Notes: generated from the sequence alone by a model not told the origin. DNA of 21,946 nucleotides from Desulfocicer vacuolatum DSM 3385 (GCA_945870015.1 CAMBQS010000010.1:1-21946); one strand, 5' to 3'. Counted from the first letter of the stretch, positions 7,946 through 15,908 are shown. A program made the numbers and translations.

Positions 7946-9265
7946 ATGGCAGAGGAAACAGTAAAACTTGGCAAAAACAAAAAGAGTACCATCCTGGACA
8001 TGGTCAAAAAGATTCTTCCGGATGGCGGGAATCTGAATGCCTGTCTGACCTGTGGTGCCTGCTCGTCCGGATGCCCGGCAACAGGGCTTGAAGGAATGGA
8101 TGCAAGAAAATTTTTGAGAATGGCCGCATTGGGGATGGACGAAGAAATACTCAAATCGAATTGGCCATGGATGTGTACCATGTGTCAGAGGTGCATCTAT
8201 GTGTGCCCCATGAAGATCGATATCCCGCAGCTTATTTTCAATATCCGTGCGATGAGACCGCGCGAAGAACGCCCAAAGGGTATACTCGAATCCTGTAACA
8301 TGGCATTGAAAAATGACACCCTGAGTGCAATGGGAACCAATGAAGAGGACTTCCAGTTTGTTGTGGAAGACGTATTGGGAGAATATCAGGAGGCTCAACC
8401 GGAATTTGCGGAAATGGAAGCCCCCATCGACAAGGAAGGCGCTGAATTTTTCCTGAACCAGAACTCAAGAGAACCGGTTACCGAACCGGATGAAATGGTT
8501 CCGCTCTGGAAAATCCTTCACCTTGCCGGTGTAAGCTGGACGTATGGCAGCAAAGGGTGGGCTGGCGAAAACTACTGCATGTTCATCGCCGATGACGATG
8601 CCTGGAAACACATGACACATGTTATAACGGACAAGGTACACAGTCTGGGGGCCAAAACATATCTCAACACGGAGTGAGGGCACGTCACATTTGCAGTCCG
8701 GGCCGGACTGAAAAAATTCAAAGTCGAGCACAACTTCGAAGTTAAAAATATCTATGAATACTATGCCAAATGGATCCGGGAAGGAAAGCTGAAACCTAGT
8801 TCCGACTGGAACAAGGATCTGAAAATCAAATTCACCCTGCAAGACCCCTGTCAGATTGTCCGTAAAAGCTATGGAGACAAGATCGCCGAAGACCTGCGTT
8901 ATGCTGTAAAAGCCTGTGTCGGAGAAGAAAATTTTATCGACATGGTGCCCAACAAGTCAAACAACTACTGCTGCGGCGGCGGCGGCGGATTCCTGCAATC
9001 CGGTTTCAAGGAAGAACGTCTTGAATTCGGCAGGATCAAAGATGAACAGATCAAGGCAACGGGCGCGGACTATTGTATTGCCGGATGCCATAACTGCCAT
9101 GCCCAGATTCATGAACTCAGCGACCACTACGGCGGTCATTATCCAGTGGTTCATTTCTGGACCATCCTCTGCCTTGCCCTTGGTGTGCTTGGACCCAATG
9201 AACGTGCATACCTGGGAGATGACCTGAAAGAGGTAAATGTGTTTCACCCTGAAACCGCTATGTAA
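7946..9265 (+). CDS. HdrC-HdrB (DsrK/HdrD-like) fusion, selenoprotein with Sec244
   Basis: The gene reads through an in-frame TGA at 8675-8677, giving 439 residues with Sec at 244. N-terminal HdrC-like part: C33xxCxxCxxxC43 and C77xxCxxCxxxC87, two [4Fe-4S] clusters. C-terminal HdrB-like part: a first CCG-type module that has lost most cysteines (about 169-246) but ends in TE-U-GH, and a complete second CCG module (C302, C342-C343, C381xxC384). Conserved sequence continues directly after the TGA in the same frame (GHVTFAVRAGLKKF), so a frameshift or decay is unlikely. Related DsrK/HmcF/TmcB proteins carry C-G-H at this site, from memory. The start ATG at 7946 follows GTAGGAGG at good spacing. 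It faces the hdrA-mvhD-metVF operon, which lacks HdrB and HdrC. The likely role is to take electrons from HdrA to a thiol/disulfide or other acceptor. Confidence 0.88.
8690..8714 (+). promoter_or_regulatory. Candidate bacterial SECIS stem-loop
   Basis: CAGTCCGGGCCGGACTG (8694-8710) folds with a 6-bp stem CAGTCC/GGACTG and a GGGCC loop, or 7 bp with a GGC loop. One G-A mismatch further out, TTT (8690-8692) pairs with AAA (8712-8714). It starts 16 nt after the UGA and lies inside the reading frame, where SelB-dependent SECIS elements are found in bacteria. Position and G-rich apical loop are seen; function is inferred. Confidence 0.7.
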
Positions 9266-9299
9266 GCTGGTTCCCATCCAAACGGCTTTTTTTATTACC

Positions 9300-9345
9300 G
9301 GGATTGCCTGTACGATGTGCCACAGCGCAGAATGCAGGCAATCCC
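9300..9345 (+). terminator. Hairpin terminator after the selenoprotein gene
   Basis: GGGATTGCCTG (9300-9310) pairs perfectly with CAGGCAATCCC (9335-9345) over 11 bp, followed on the plus strand by TTTATTAATG. It lies between the convergent selenoprotein and metallo-beta-lactamase genes. The T tract is short, and on the minus strand the following bases are A-rich, so it fits the plus-strand gene better. A T7 run at 9287-9293 lies just before it. Confidence 0.6.
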
Positions 9346-9358
9346 TTTATTAATGAAT

Positions 9359-10348
9359 CTATAAAACCATTTTTTCTCCGACCTTCAGATCATGGTATCT
9401 GTCCTGGAATGCCTTCCGGAACTGTTCAATACTCCAGTCAGAACTGTCATGCGGGGATAAGGAAACAAATTTTGGATTGACACGCTGGATAGCCTGGATC
9501 GCATGGGTTACATCATCCTCCCTGATCCCTTTCCATGGGAGCTTGTGACTTCCGACAATATTTTGAAGATTGATCGGTCCCAGCATCATTCTGCCATTCC
9601 GGACTGGATAGTGCAATCCACCGATAATGCCATAGATCGGATCATCAAAAAGTGCCTGGGTCCGCTCAATGATCCGTTCGACTGTCTGATGCCCACAACC
9701 GATAATCAGAACAATCCCTTTATTCTCCACTTTTATCGCCAGACTGTTTTCAAGGGTGTATCCCATAACAAACAGATTCCTGGGTATGCTTCCGATGCTC
9801 ACAATCCCATCTGCCAATACCTTCGGCTGATTGACTACCTGCACTTTCGGACCGGGGTTCCAGGATGAAGGCGAAATTTCGGCAGGAGAATAAACCGGTA
9901 TTTGTGGAAGTTCTACCGGTCCCTGAGAGATACTGAAAAGTTTGTTTTTCTGTTCCTGCATTCCACCGATGTGATCCAGATGCCGGTGGGAAAGAAAAAT
10001 AAAATCCAGATCCTTCCATGAGACACCCAGTTTGTTGCTGTTGTTCAGCAAAGGGGACGGGTGCTCCTTTTTTTTATTGAATCCAACGTCCATCAATATC
10101 TTTGTATCATCTGCCTGAATCAGGTATGAAACCCCTGCTTCTGTTTTCAAGGCAGGATTGTCTGTGTAAAAGTCAACCAATGGCAATATGGAAAGACTTT
10201 TTACCGAGCCTGTTGATATTTTTTTAATTTGAAAACATTGCAATTCTTTTGCAACCCTTTTGTTTCCGGTTGTCAATTGAATCCACTTGAGAAAAAAGAC
10301 AAGGCCTATAATCCCGATCAGAGCAAGTACTGCATAGAGAAATAGCAT
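9359..10348 (-). CDS. Membrane-anchored metallo-beta-lactamase-fold hydrolase (COG1237-like)
   Basis: A 329-residue protein with one N-terminal hydrophobic segment (about residues 2-21), probably a membrane anchor or uncleaved signal, followed by an MBL-fold domain. Metal ligands visible: D87 (LMDVG), H121, H123, D125, H126 in SHRHLDHIGG, H220 in IIGCGHQ, and a late HY (H246) and PHD. The GCGH motif and overall layout resemble COG1237, which includes the archaeal beta-ribofuranosylaminobenzene/dihydropterin 5'-phosphate synthase-like proteins. Substrate is unknown. The ATG has AAGGAG upstream. It is the last gene of the leftward run, 79 bases after the NifU-like gene. Confidence 0.75.
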   Translation of the reverse strand: MLFLYAVLALIGIIGLVFFLKWIQLTTGNKRVAKELQCFQIKKISTGSVKSLSILPLVDFYTDNPALKTEAGVSYLIQADDTKILMDVGFNKKKEHPSPLLNNSNKLGVSWKDLDFIFLSHRHLDHIGGMQEQKNKLFSISQGPVELPQIPVYSPAEISPSSWNPGPKVQVVNQPKVLADGIVSIGSIPRNLFVMGYTLENSLAIKVENKGIVLIIGCGHQTVERIIERTQALFDDPIYGIIGGLHYPVRNGRMMLGPINLQNIVGSHKLPWKGIREDDVTHAIQAIQRVNPKFVSLSPHDSSDWSIEQFRKAFQDRYHDLKVGEKMVL

Positions 10349-10427
10349 ATTCTACTCCTTTTCCAGAATGTAATGAAGGGTTTGCCGGACAAAACAGGGC
10401 AGGCAATCGAAACTGGTTTCCATATCC

Positions 10428-10838
10428 TTACACTTTCCGAATCTGACAATCGGATAATGCCAGATAAAAAGCACCTATTGCCAGTTCTGCGCAATGAATT
10501 TCTTTTTCAGGCAGCGTCTCCAGATAATGGATGATCTTTTCCGTATTGATCTCCCAGGCTTCTTCAAGGGTTCTGCCTTCTGCAAAATAGATTACAGTGT
10601 TTGCACAGGCATGGGTATTTAAACATCCGTCCGCCTCAAAAGAAGCATACTGGATCCGTCCATTCCGGATGACCAGGAACATCTCGATTGTATCTCCGCA
10701 CTCTCCGGTTCGTTTGCCATACCCATGCGGATTTTCCAGTCGTTCCCGTTTATCCCAGCTTAAAGCCATCTCAAGATAATGAACAGAATGATCCTGCCAG
10801 AAATCAAATGTTTCTTTTGCCATATTCTGTTTTTCCAT
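10428..10838 (-). CDS. NifU/IscU-like iron-sulfur cluster scaffold
   Basis: About 136 residues covering one IscU/NifU-N domain. The three scaffold cysteines are present: C47 in GECGDT, C72 in ADGCLNTHACA, and C116 in HCAELA. These proteins assemble [2Fe-2S]/[4Fe-4S] clusters for transfer to apoproteins. I chose the ATG at 10838, six bases after the metF stop; ATG 10823 is also possible. A longer frame back to 10871 would overlap metF and looks unlikely. No cysteine desulfurase is in the window. Its place next to ferredoxin-type ATPases and Mrp suggests a cluster-maturation role in this locus, which is inference. Confidence 0.85.
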   Translation of the reverse strand: MEKQNMAKETFDFWQDHSVHYLEMALSWDKRERLENPHGYGKRTGECGDTIEMFLVIRNGRIQYASFEADGCLNTHACANTVIYFAEGRTLEEAWEINTEKIIHYLETLPEKEIHCAELAIGAFYLALSDCQIRKV

Positions 10839-10843
10839 AAAAA

Positions 10844-11719
10844 CTATATTAATTTTTCCTGTTTCAGGCATTGAATAATAGCTGTGGTTGATTCACTTCG
10901 GTCCATGGTATAAAAATGAAGACCGGGTACCTTTTCCTTTAATAATCCTCTGCATTGATCAATGGCAAAATCAATTCCCAGTTGCAATACCGCTTTCGAA
11001 TCTTCTGCATCTACTTCATCCAGTTTTTTCCGGAGGAGATCGGTTATGGTTGCCCCACACACTTTGGATAGCATCCTGGTCATTTTTACGGTATACACTG
11101 GCATGATCCCTGGAATGATCGGAACATTTATCCCCAAGGCTCTGCATTTTTCCGTGTACCGGAAAAAATAGTCGTTATCATAGAAATACTGAGCCACGAT
11201 ATATTCAGCACCGCTATCCACTTTGCATTTCAAGTATTCGATATCTTTCTCAAGGCTTTGGGCTTCAATATGTCCTTCCGGATATCCGGCACACCCGAGG
11301 GTAAAATCATAGCGATCTTTGATGAATGAAATCATTTCCGAGGCATAGGAAAAGCTGTCCGGGTGAGAAGTAAATTGATCTTCTCTGGGTTTGTCCCCTC
11401 GAATCACAAAGATCGTTTCCACGCCGAGCTCCCGGTATTTATCCAACACATCGGTAATCTCTTTCGGGCCCAGACCGTAGCCGGCAATATAGGCTACCGT
11501 TGCCTGTTTTTTTTCAGTCATTATTTTTTTTACTGTCTGATATGAGCCATCCCTGGTTGAACCCCCGGCTCCAAACGTCACCGACATATAATCGGGTTTC
11601 AGAGATGAAAGCCTGTCAATCAGTCCGTCAAATTCCTGATCGGCCTTTTCATTTCTCGGCGGGAAAAATTCCAAGGATATAATCGGTTTATTCTTTTTGT
11701 ACAAATCGGTCACACGCAT
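10844..11719 (-). CDS. metF: Canonical methylenetetrahydrofolate reductase MetF
   Basis: A 291-residue stand-alone MTHFR of the E. coli MetF type. The signature SLEFFPPRN carries E17, and VIRGDKPRED carries D109. CAGYPEGHIEA is the typical folate/flavin-site segment. The usual 'HLTC' strand is replaced by AYIAGYG (about 76-82), a mild oddity. The ATG has a strong AGGAGG. Unlike the two other MetF homologs in the window it is not next to metV or hdrA; it lies between an FmdB-type gene and the NifU-like gene. It could serve methionine synthesis while the MetFV complex serves the Wood-Ljungdahl route; this division of labour is inference. Confidence 0.9.
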   Translation of the reverse strand: MRVTDLYKKNKPIISLEFFPPRNEKADQEFDGLIDRLSSLKPDYMSVTFGAGGSTRDGSYQTVKKIMTEKKQATVAYIAGYGLGPKEITDVLDKYRELGVETIFVIRGDKPREDQFTSHPDSFSYASEMISFIKDRYDFTLGCAGYPEGHIEAQSLEKDIEYLKCKVDSGAEYIVAQYFYDNDYFFRYTEKCRALGINVPIIPGIMPVYTVKMTRMLSKVCGATITDLLRKKLDEVDAEDSKAVLQLGIDFAIDQCRGLLKEKVPGLHFYTMDRSESTTAIIQCLKQEKLI

Positions 11720-11805
11720 AAAAATCTTCCTCCTGAAAATACCTTTTTTCTACCGCATATAACTCCAAAAACTCATAGAACCATCACCTTGATCAATCTG
11801 CCGAC

Positions 11806-12060
11806 CTACCCGAAATTTTTCCCACAACAACTACCTGGCCCTGCACATCCTGCTTCTCCGGGAGAGGAACCGCAGCAGGATGTATCTCCGTGGCCTGGCA
11901 TCGAATTTTTTGCCGGTCCCGACATGGAAGAATGTGCAGAGAGAAGTTTTCTTAAATTGGAACTGCCGCATTCCTTGCATTTCAATGGATCTGTCGAGCT
12001 GAAAACAAGCAGTTCGCTATGCTTTCCACAGTCCTCACATAAATAATCATAGAGCGGCAT
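11806..12060 (-). CDS. FmdB-family zinc-ribbon protein
   Basis: An 84-residue protein starting MPLYDYLCEDCG, with a second knuckle CKECG about 18 residues later: the four-Cys zinc ribbon of the FmdB family. After about residue 45 it has a Gly/Ser/Cys-rich tail with two further CCG pairs. FmdB proteins are small, common in anaerobes, and mostly of unknown function; the name comes from a putative formamidase regulator. The ATG has AAAGGAG upstream. Confidence 0.85.
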   Translation of the reverse strand: MPLYDYLCEDCGKHSELLVFSSTDPLKCKECGSSNLRKLLSAHSSMSGPAKNSMPGHGDTSCCGSSPGEAGCAGPGSCCGKNFG

Positions 12061-12146
12061 ATGCTACTCCTTTATATTCGGTTATGTTTTTAATTGAATC
12101 ATCCGAAAGGGTTCAGCAAGAATCCCATTTGGAATATCCGCCGTCC

Positions 12147-12512
12147 TTACGCGAATATATTGTCCGGTTTATATGGATGAGCACCTTCGATAACCTCTAC
12201 GCCTGCTTTTGCTTTGATCTTGTTGATTATCGTCTCCTTATAAGGGCAGTGATCCACAATGCATGGCCCGATATGAACCTTTGTAACTTTTTCATTCATG
12301 GGCTTGTTCCATAGATTGACCTGAGCAAGCCTTGTTACGATGGTTGCTCCCGGGCAGTCCCCGCAATTCAGCAGACCGATGATTTCTGCACTATTTCCCT
12401 TGTATCTTCCGAACTCACCATCTTTCCGGTTAAACCCCACCAGACATCGGCTGCATCCGATGCAGACATCATCCATTGCCTTTTTACATCCGATGATCAA
12501 TATTTTTTCCAT
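12147..12512 (-). CDS. CGGC-domain protein
   Basis: About 121 residues from the ATG at 12512, which follows AGAGGAG. Cysteines fall in the CGGC-domain pattern: GCKK near the N terminus, CIGCSRC (about 17-23), NCGDCPG (about 49-55) and GPCIVDHCPY (about 82-91). The family is predicted to bind metal or a cluster; no biochemical role can be read from the sequence. It starts 37 bases after the Mrp ATPase stop, so it probably belongs to the same transcript. A longer frame to 12542 lacks a good start. Confidence 0.75.
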   Translation of the reverse strand: MEKILIIGCKKAMDDVCIGCSRCLVGFNRKDGEFGRYKGNSAEIIGLLNCGDCPGATIVTRLAQVNLWNKPMNEKVTKVHIGPCIVDHCPYKETIINKIKAKAGVEVIEGAHPYKPDNIFA

Positions 12513-12548
12513 CTTTGCTCCTCTTCTTTCCGCTGTTCTCAAAAAATA

Positions 12549-13382
12549 TTATTGAGCAGCCATTTTCTCGACAATACTTGTAAACGCCTTTGTTACAGAA
12601 GAATTCCGGTTCTCCCCCTGATAGGATACTCCGGAATCACCGCAGGATACCATTCTGGGGTCAAAGGGGATTCTTCCCAAAAACGGTATGCTGGCTTCTT
12701 TTGCGGTCTTTTCTCCTCCTCCTGTACCAAACAGATCCACCATCTTGTTGCAATGCGGGCATTCAAAACCGCTCATATTTTCGATCAGACCGAATATTTC
12801 CATTTTTACGGTTCGACAGAAACTGATCGATTTCCGGATATCCGCAAGAGCGACCTCCTGAGGAGTTGTTACAATAATTGCTTTGGCATCCGTTACCAGT
12901 TGAGCAACCGTCAAGGGCTCATCCCCTGTTCCCGGCGGTGAATCAACAATCAGATAATCCAGGTCGCCCCAATCAACATCTCCGATAAACTGCCGGATAG
13001 CGGAATGTTTGACAGGGCCTCTCCAAATAATGGCATCGTCCCGGTTCGGCATCAGGGATTCAATGGAAACCGCATGCAGATTTTTTGAATACTGTTTCGG
13101 CTTGAGCTTCTGCTCACCATTTACATCCATCATCCCTTCCAGCCCCAGCATCCGGGGAATATCCGGGCCATGAATATCAACATCCATCAAGCCGACCTTG
13201 TATCCCTTTTCCGACAGCGCAATAGCAAGATTCACAGCCGTACTGGTTTTCCCAACGCCGCCCTTTCCGCTCATCACCAAAAATTTATGTTTGATTCTTT
13301 TTAATACCCGCCTTGCGAGTTCATCCGGATCCGGTTCAGGAACCTTATCTGAAATAGAAATTCCATTCTGTGCTTTTGTCAT
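12549..13382 (-). CDS. Mrp/NBP35 (ApbC)-family iron-sulfur carrier ATPase
   Basis: A 277-residue P-loop ATPase. It has the deviant Walker A GKGGVGKT (39-46), LMDVDIHGPD (65-74), Walker B LIVDSPPGTGD (144-154) and the bridging CPHC (208-211) that holds a [4Fe-4S] cluster between two subunits. The family delivers clusters to apoproteins. In Desulfovibrio ORP loci the Mrp homolog carries a fused C-terminal NifX-like domain; here it ends at the ATPase and the NifX-like proteins are separate genes just upstream. Start ATG 13382 follows AAGGTG; a TTG at 13418 is poorer. Confidence 0.9.
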   Translation of the reverse strand: MTKAQNGISISDKVPEPDPDELARRVLKRIKHKFLVMSGKGGVGKTSTAVNLAIALSEKGYKVGLMDVDIHGPDIPRMLGLEGMMDVNGEQKLKPKQYSKNLHAVSIESLMPNRDDAIIWRGPVKHSAIRQFIGDVDWGDLDYLIVDSPPGTGDEPLTVAQLVTDAKAIIVTTPQEVALADIRKSISFCRTVKMEIFGLIENMSGFECPHCNKMVDLFGTGGGEKTAKEASIPFLGRIPFDPRMVSCGDSGVSYQGENRNSSVTKAFTSIVEKMAAQ

Positions 13383-13411
13383 AATCCACACCTTTTTCGC
13401 TGATTCGATAC

Positions 13412-13771
13412 TTACCAATGACCTTCCACATTTGCCTGATCGGCAAAAGAGAGTCGCCCTTCCTTAAATGCAGTTACCGCATCCCGGACAGTTCCTCCTG
13501 CATCATTTGCAACCTTGATGCCTGCTGCCTGAAGCGTTTTATAGGCATTCGGACCGCAGAAACCCGTGAGAAGTACCTCTGCGCCCTTTTCGCTCACCAT
13601 ACTGGCGGCCTGAATCCCTGCCCCTTTGAATGCATCTGCATTTTTTGAATTATCCAGTACTTCAAATTCAAAGCTGGATGTGTCCACAACAAGGATATAA
13701 GCTGCCCTGCCAAACCTTGGGTCAACCTGCGAACTCAGGTCCTTTCCTTTTGATGTAACTGCAACTTTCAT
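13412..13771 (-). CDS. NifX/NifB-family (ORP-like) cofactor-binding protein
   Basis: A 119-residue single-domain protein of the dinitrogenase iron-molybdenum cofactor family. Landmarks: MKVAVTSKG, DPRFGRAAYILVVD (about 17-30) and GFCGPNAYKTLQAAGIKV (about 70-87). In Desulfovibrio the related ORP protein binds a Mo-Cu sulfide cluster without covalent cysteine ligation. Which of the three NifX-like proteins in this locus is the true ORP counterpart cannot be decided by eye. Start ATG with AAAGGAG; 18 bases after the next NifX-like gene. Confidence 0.85.
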   Translation of the reverse strand: MKVAVTSKGKDLSSQVDPRFGRAAYILVVDTSSFEFEVLDNSKNADAFKGAGIQAASMVSEKGAEVLLTGFCGPNAYKTLQAAGIKVANDAGGTVRDAVTAFKEGRLSFADQANVEGHW

Positions 13772-13789
13772 AATTTTTTCTCCTTTATA

Positions 13790-14179
13790 TCAGGCCCGTT
13801 GTGCACCACCGCCGCATACCTGATCATCGGCTATCAATGTCAGCTTTCCGGCAATCAGGTCTTCCACTACCGGCCGGATATCCATCCTCTCTGAATCATG
13901 ATAAACATCGATTCCAACCTGCTTGAACCCCATGAGAGGCCGCATTCCTATGCCGCCGACAATGAGTGCATTGACTTTGTGACCAGCCAGAAGATTCACC
14001 GGGACCATACAACCGCCCTGAACATGCTCCTGATTCTGAATGGTCAACACCTGTTTGATTTTCCCATCTTCCACATCTACAAATGTAAACACATCGCAAT
14101 GCCCGAAATGGCCTGCACGTTGACCATCCAAGCCGCCGCTGCCCACAGAGGGAATTGCAATTCTGCCATTTTTCATCAT
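13790..14179 (-). CDS. NifX/NifB-family protein with Cys/Gly tail
   Basis: A 129-residue protein of the same family. AGHFGHCDVFTFVDV (about 22-36) is the typical H-F-G-H motif, followed by GGCMVPVNLLAGHKVNALIV and GGIGMRPLMGF. It ends in VCGGGAQRA. H25, H28 and C29 could contact a metal cluster. Start at the first of two adjacent ATG codons, AAAGGAG eight to nine bases upstream. It sits 13 bases after the MinD-like ATPase and 18 bases before the second NifX-like gene. Confidence 0.85.
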   Translation of the reverse strand: MMKNGRIAIPSVGSGGLDGQRAGHFGHCDVFTFVDVEDGKIKQVLTIQNQEHVQGGCMVPVNLLAGHKVNALIVGGIGMRPLMGFKQVGIDVYHDSERMDIRPVVEDLIAGKLTLIADDQVCGGGAQRA

Positions 14180-14192
14180 ACAAACGTCTCCT

Positions 14193-15056
14193 TTACTGAA
14201 TTGTTGAAATTAAATTATGCCAGATCTCTTTCACGATTTTACTGGTTTCTGAATCTTCATTATATTCAAAAATGGTTTTCCCCTGAATCATCGACTCTGT
14301 AAAGATCGGATCAAAAGGAATCCGTCCGAGAACAACCATCTTCTGTTTTTTTGCCAATTTTTCAATCGCATCTGTCTGACCTGGATTCAAATCATATTTA
14401 TTCACACAAACCATCGCCGGCACCTTGAAATGCGCTGCAAGCTGTGCCACCCTATCCATATCATGAAGTCCGGACACTGTCGGCTCCGTAACAATCAGCA
14501 GTGCACTGGCGCCTCCAATGGATGCAATTACAGGGCATCCGATACCGGGCGGGCCATCTGTAATCATCAGCTCCAACTGTTTTTTCTCTGCCAGTTTCTG
14601 GGCCTCCCGGCGGATCAGTGTAACCAGCTTTCCTGAATTTTCCTCAGCAATTCCAAGCCTGGCATGAACCATCGGCCCAAAACGGGTTTCAGATATATAC
14701 CATTCCCCACAAATCTGGGAAGGAAATTCAATGGCTTTTTCCGGACAAAAATCCACACAGACACCACAGCCTTCACAGTCAATGTGATTTACAACATAGT
14801 TTTCGCTGATTGCATCAAACCTGCATAAATCCCTGCACATTCCGCACTCAATACATTTTTCACGGTTGATCAGCGCGATCCCCCCCCCGATGAAATCCGT
14901 TTTCATTTGAATATCCGGATTCATCAGCAAATGAAGATCCGCCGCATCCACATCCGCATCACATAAAATTTTATTTTCAGCCAGAAAAGCAAATGCCGCA
15001 GTCAAACTTGTTTTCCCGGTCCCCCCTTTTCCGCTAACCACAACCAGCTCTTTCAT
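14193..15056 (-). CDS. MinD-superfamily ATPase with 2x[4Fe-4S] insertion (ORP locus type)
   Basis: A 287-residue P-loop ATPase. Walker A is GKGGTGKT (9-16) and Walker B is ITDGPPGIGCP (165-175). Between them sits a bacterial ferredoxin domain: C68xxCxxCxxxC78 and C94xxCxxCxxxC104. This architecture (COG1149) is found in Desulfovibrio ORP loci as an adjacent pair. Likely role: ATP-driven cluster assembly or redox coupling for the NifX-like cofactor proteins; this is inference. A G9 tract on the coding strand (14880-14888) encodes GGG in DFIGGGIAL. ATG has GAGGAG upstream; 15 bases after the paralog. Confidence 0.9.
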   Translation of the reverse strand: MKELVVVSGKGGTGKTSLTAAFAFLAENKILCDADVDAADLHLLMNPDIQMKTDFIGGGIALINREKCIECGMCRDLCRFDAISENYVVNHIDCEGCGVCVDFCPEKAIEFPSQICGEWYISETRFGPMVHARLGIAEENSGKLVTLIRREAQKLAEKKQLELMITDGPPGIGCPVIASIGGASALLIVTEPTVSGLHDMDRVAQLAAHFKVPAMVCVNKYDLNPGQTDAIEKLAKKQKMVVLGRIPFDPIFTESMIQGKTIFEYNEDSETSKIVKEIWHNLISTIQ

Positions 15057-15071
15057 GATCTCATCTCTCCT

Positions 15072-15908
15072 CTATCCGACCAATTTTTCAATCTTTCGGT
15101 ATAATGCCAAAAATGCTTCTTTCCATTCAGGCATCTCCTGAACCATCATTTTGCCGTTGGAATATGCTTCTGCAATTTTTCGATCAAAGGGGATCTCCAT
15201 CAGTATTGGGAGATCTTCTTTTTGGGCATACTCTTTGACATCATGGTTTCCAATGTCCGAACGATTGATAACCAGGCCTCGGGGGACACCAAGCAGCTTC
15301 ACAGCCTCCACAGCAAGCTTCAGGTCATGCAGGCCAAATGGCGTTGGTTCTGTTACCATTACGACATAATCCACCTTTTTCATGGCAGATATAACCGGGC
15401 AGGATGTCCCCGGAGGAGCATCGATAATATTAATCATGTTGTCAACAATAAAAGAACGTACCTTTTTGATCAGCGGAGGCGACATGGCTTCTCCTACACG
15501 CAAGCGGCCATGCGTAAACCGGATATCTCCGGATTTTCCTCTTTCAATCACACCCAGTTCCCTGCCTGTTTCCGTGATGGCCTTTTCCGGACAAACCTCC
15601 ATGCATCCGCCGCAACTGTGACAAAGCTCCGGAAAGGTCAGAATAATATCATTCAAAACTGCAATGGCATTGAATCTGCAGATATCGGAACATTTTTTAC
15701 AATAGGTGCATTTTGCTTTATCAATTTCCGGAACCGGTGTAAACGCAACTGTTCTGTTTTCAATTTCAGGATGTAAAAAAAGGTGGACATTGGGCTCCTC
15801 CACATCACAATCCAGAATCTGAACATCCTTTCCAAGAGCAAAAGCCATATTTGTGGCCACAGTCGTTTTACCGGTGCCGCCTTTTCCACTCGCAATACTG
15901 ATAATCAT
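15072..15908 (-). CDS. MinD-superfamily ATPase with 2x[4Fe-4S] insertion, second copy
   Basis: A 278-residue paralog of the next gene. Walker A is GKGGTGKT (8-15); ferredoxin cysteines are C67xxCxxCxxxC77 and C96xxCxxCxxxC106; Walker B is IIDAPPGTSCP (161-171). The pair diverges after the ferredoxin part, so they could form a heterodimer; that is inference. ATG 15908 is preferred; a TTG three codons upstream sits too close to the GGAG. Confidence 0.9.
   Translation of the reverse strand: MIISIASGKGGTGKTTVATNMAFALGKDVQILDCDVEEPNVHLFLHPEIENRTVAFTPVPEIDKAKCTYCKKCSDICRFNAIAVLNDIILTFPELCHSCGGCMEVCPEKAITETGRELGVIERGKSGDIRFTHGRLRVGEAMSPPLIKKVRSFIVDNMINIIDAPPGTSCPVISAMKKVDYVVMVTEPTPFGLHDLKLAVEAVKLLGVPRGLVINRSDIGNHDVKEYAQKEDLPILMEIPFDRKIAEAYSNGKMMVQEMPEWKEAFLALYRKIEKLVG

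Noticed and set aside
7816..8181. Minus-strand frame covering the start of the selenoprotein gene
   Set aside because: Overlaps the strong ribosome binding site and the iron-sulfur motifs on the other strand; no protein signature.
8675..8677. TGA as a real stop, making two genes or a pseudogene
   Set aside because: No frameshift is needed; conserved-type sequence continues at the next codon, the downstream part carries an intact CCG module, and there is no ribosome binding site and start at the right place for a second gene.
8975..8986. GGC x4 run as a microsatellite
   Set aside because: It encodes the glycines of the CCGGGGG motif and is fully explained by coding.
8942..9265. Separate short CDS starting at the ATG at 8942
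   Set aside because: It is the 3' part of the selenoprotein frame; the ATG is internal and has no ribosome binding site.
15222..15776. 184-codon open frame on the plus strand opposite a MinD-like gene
   Set aside because: Antisense shadow with no recognisable motif.
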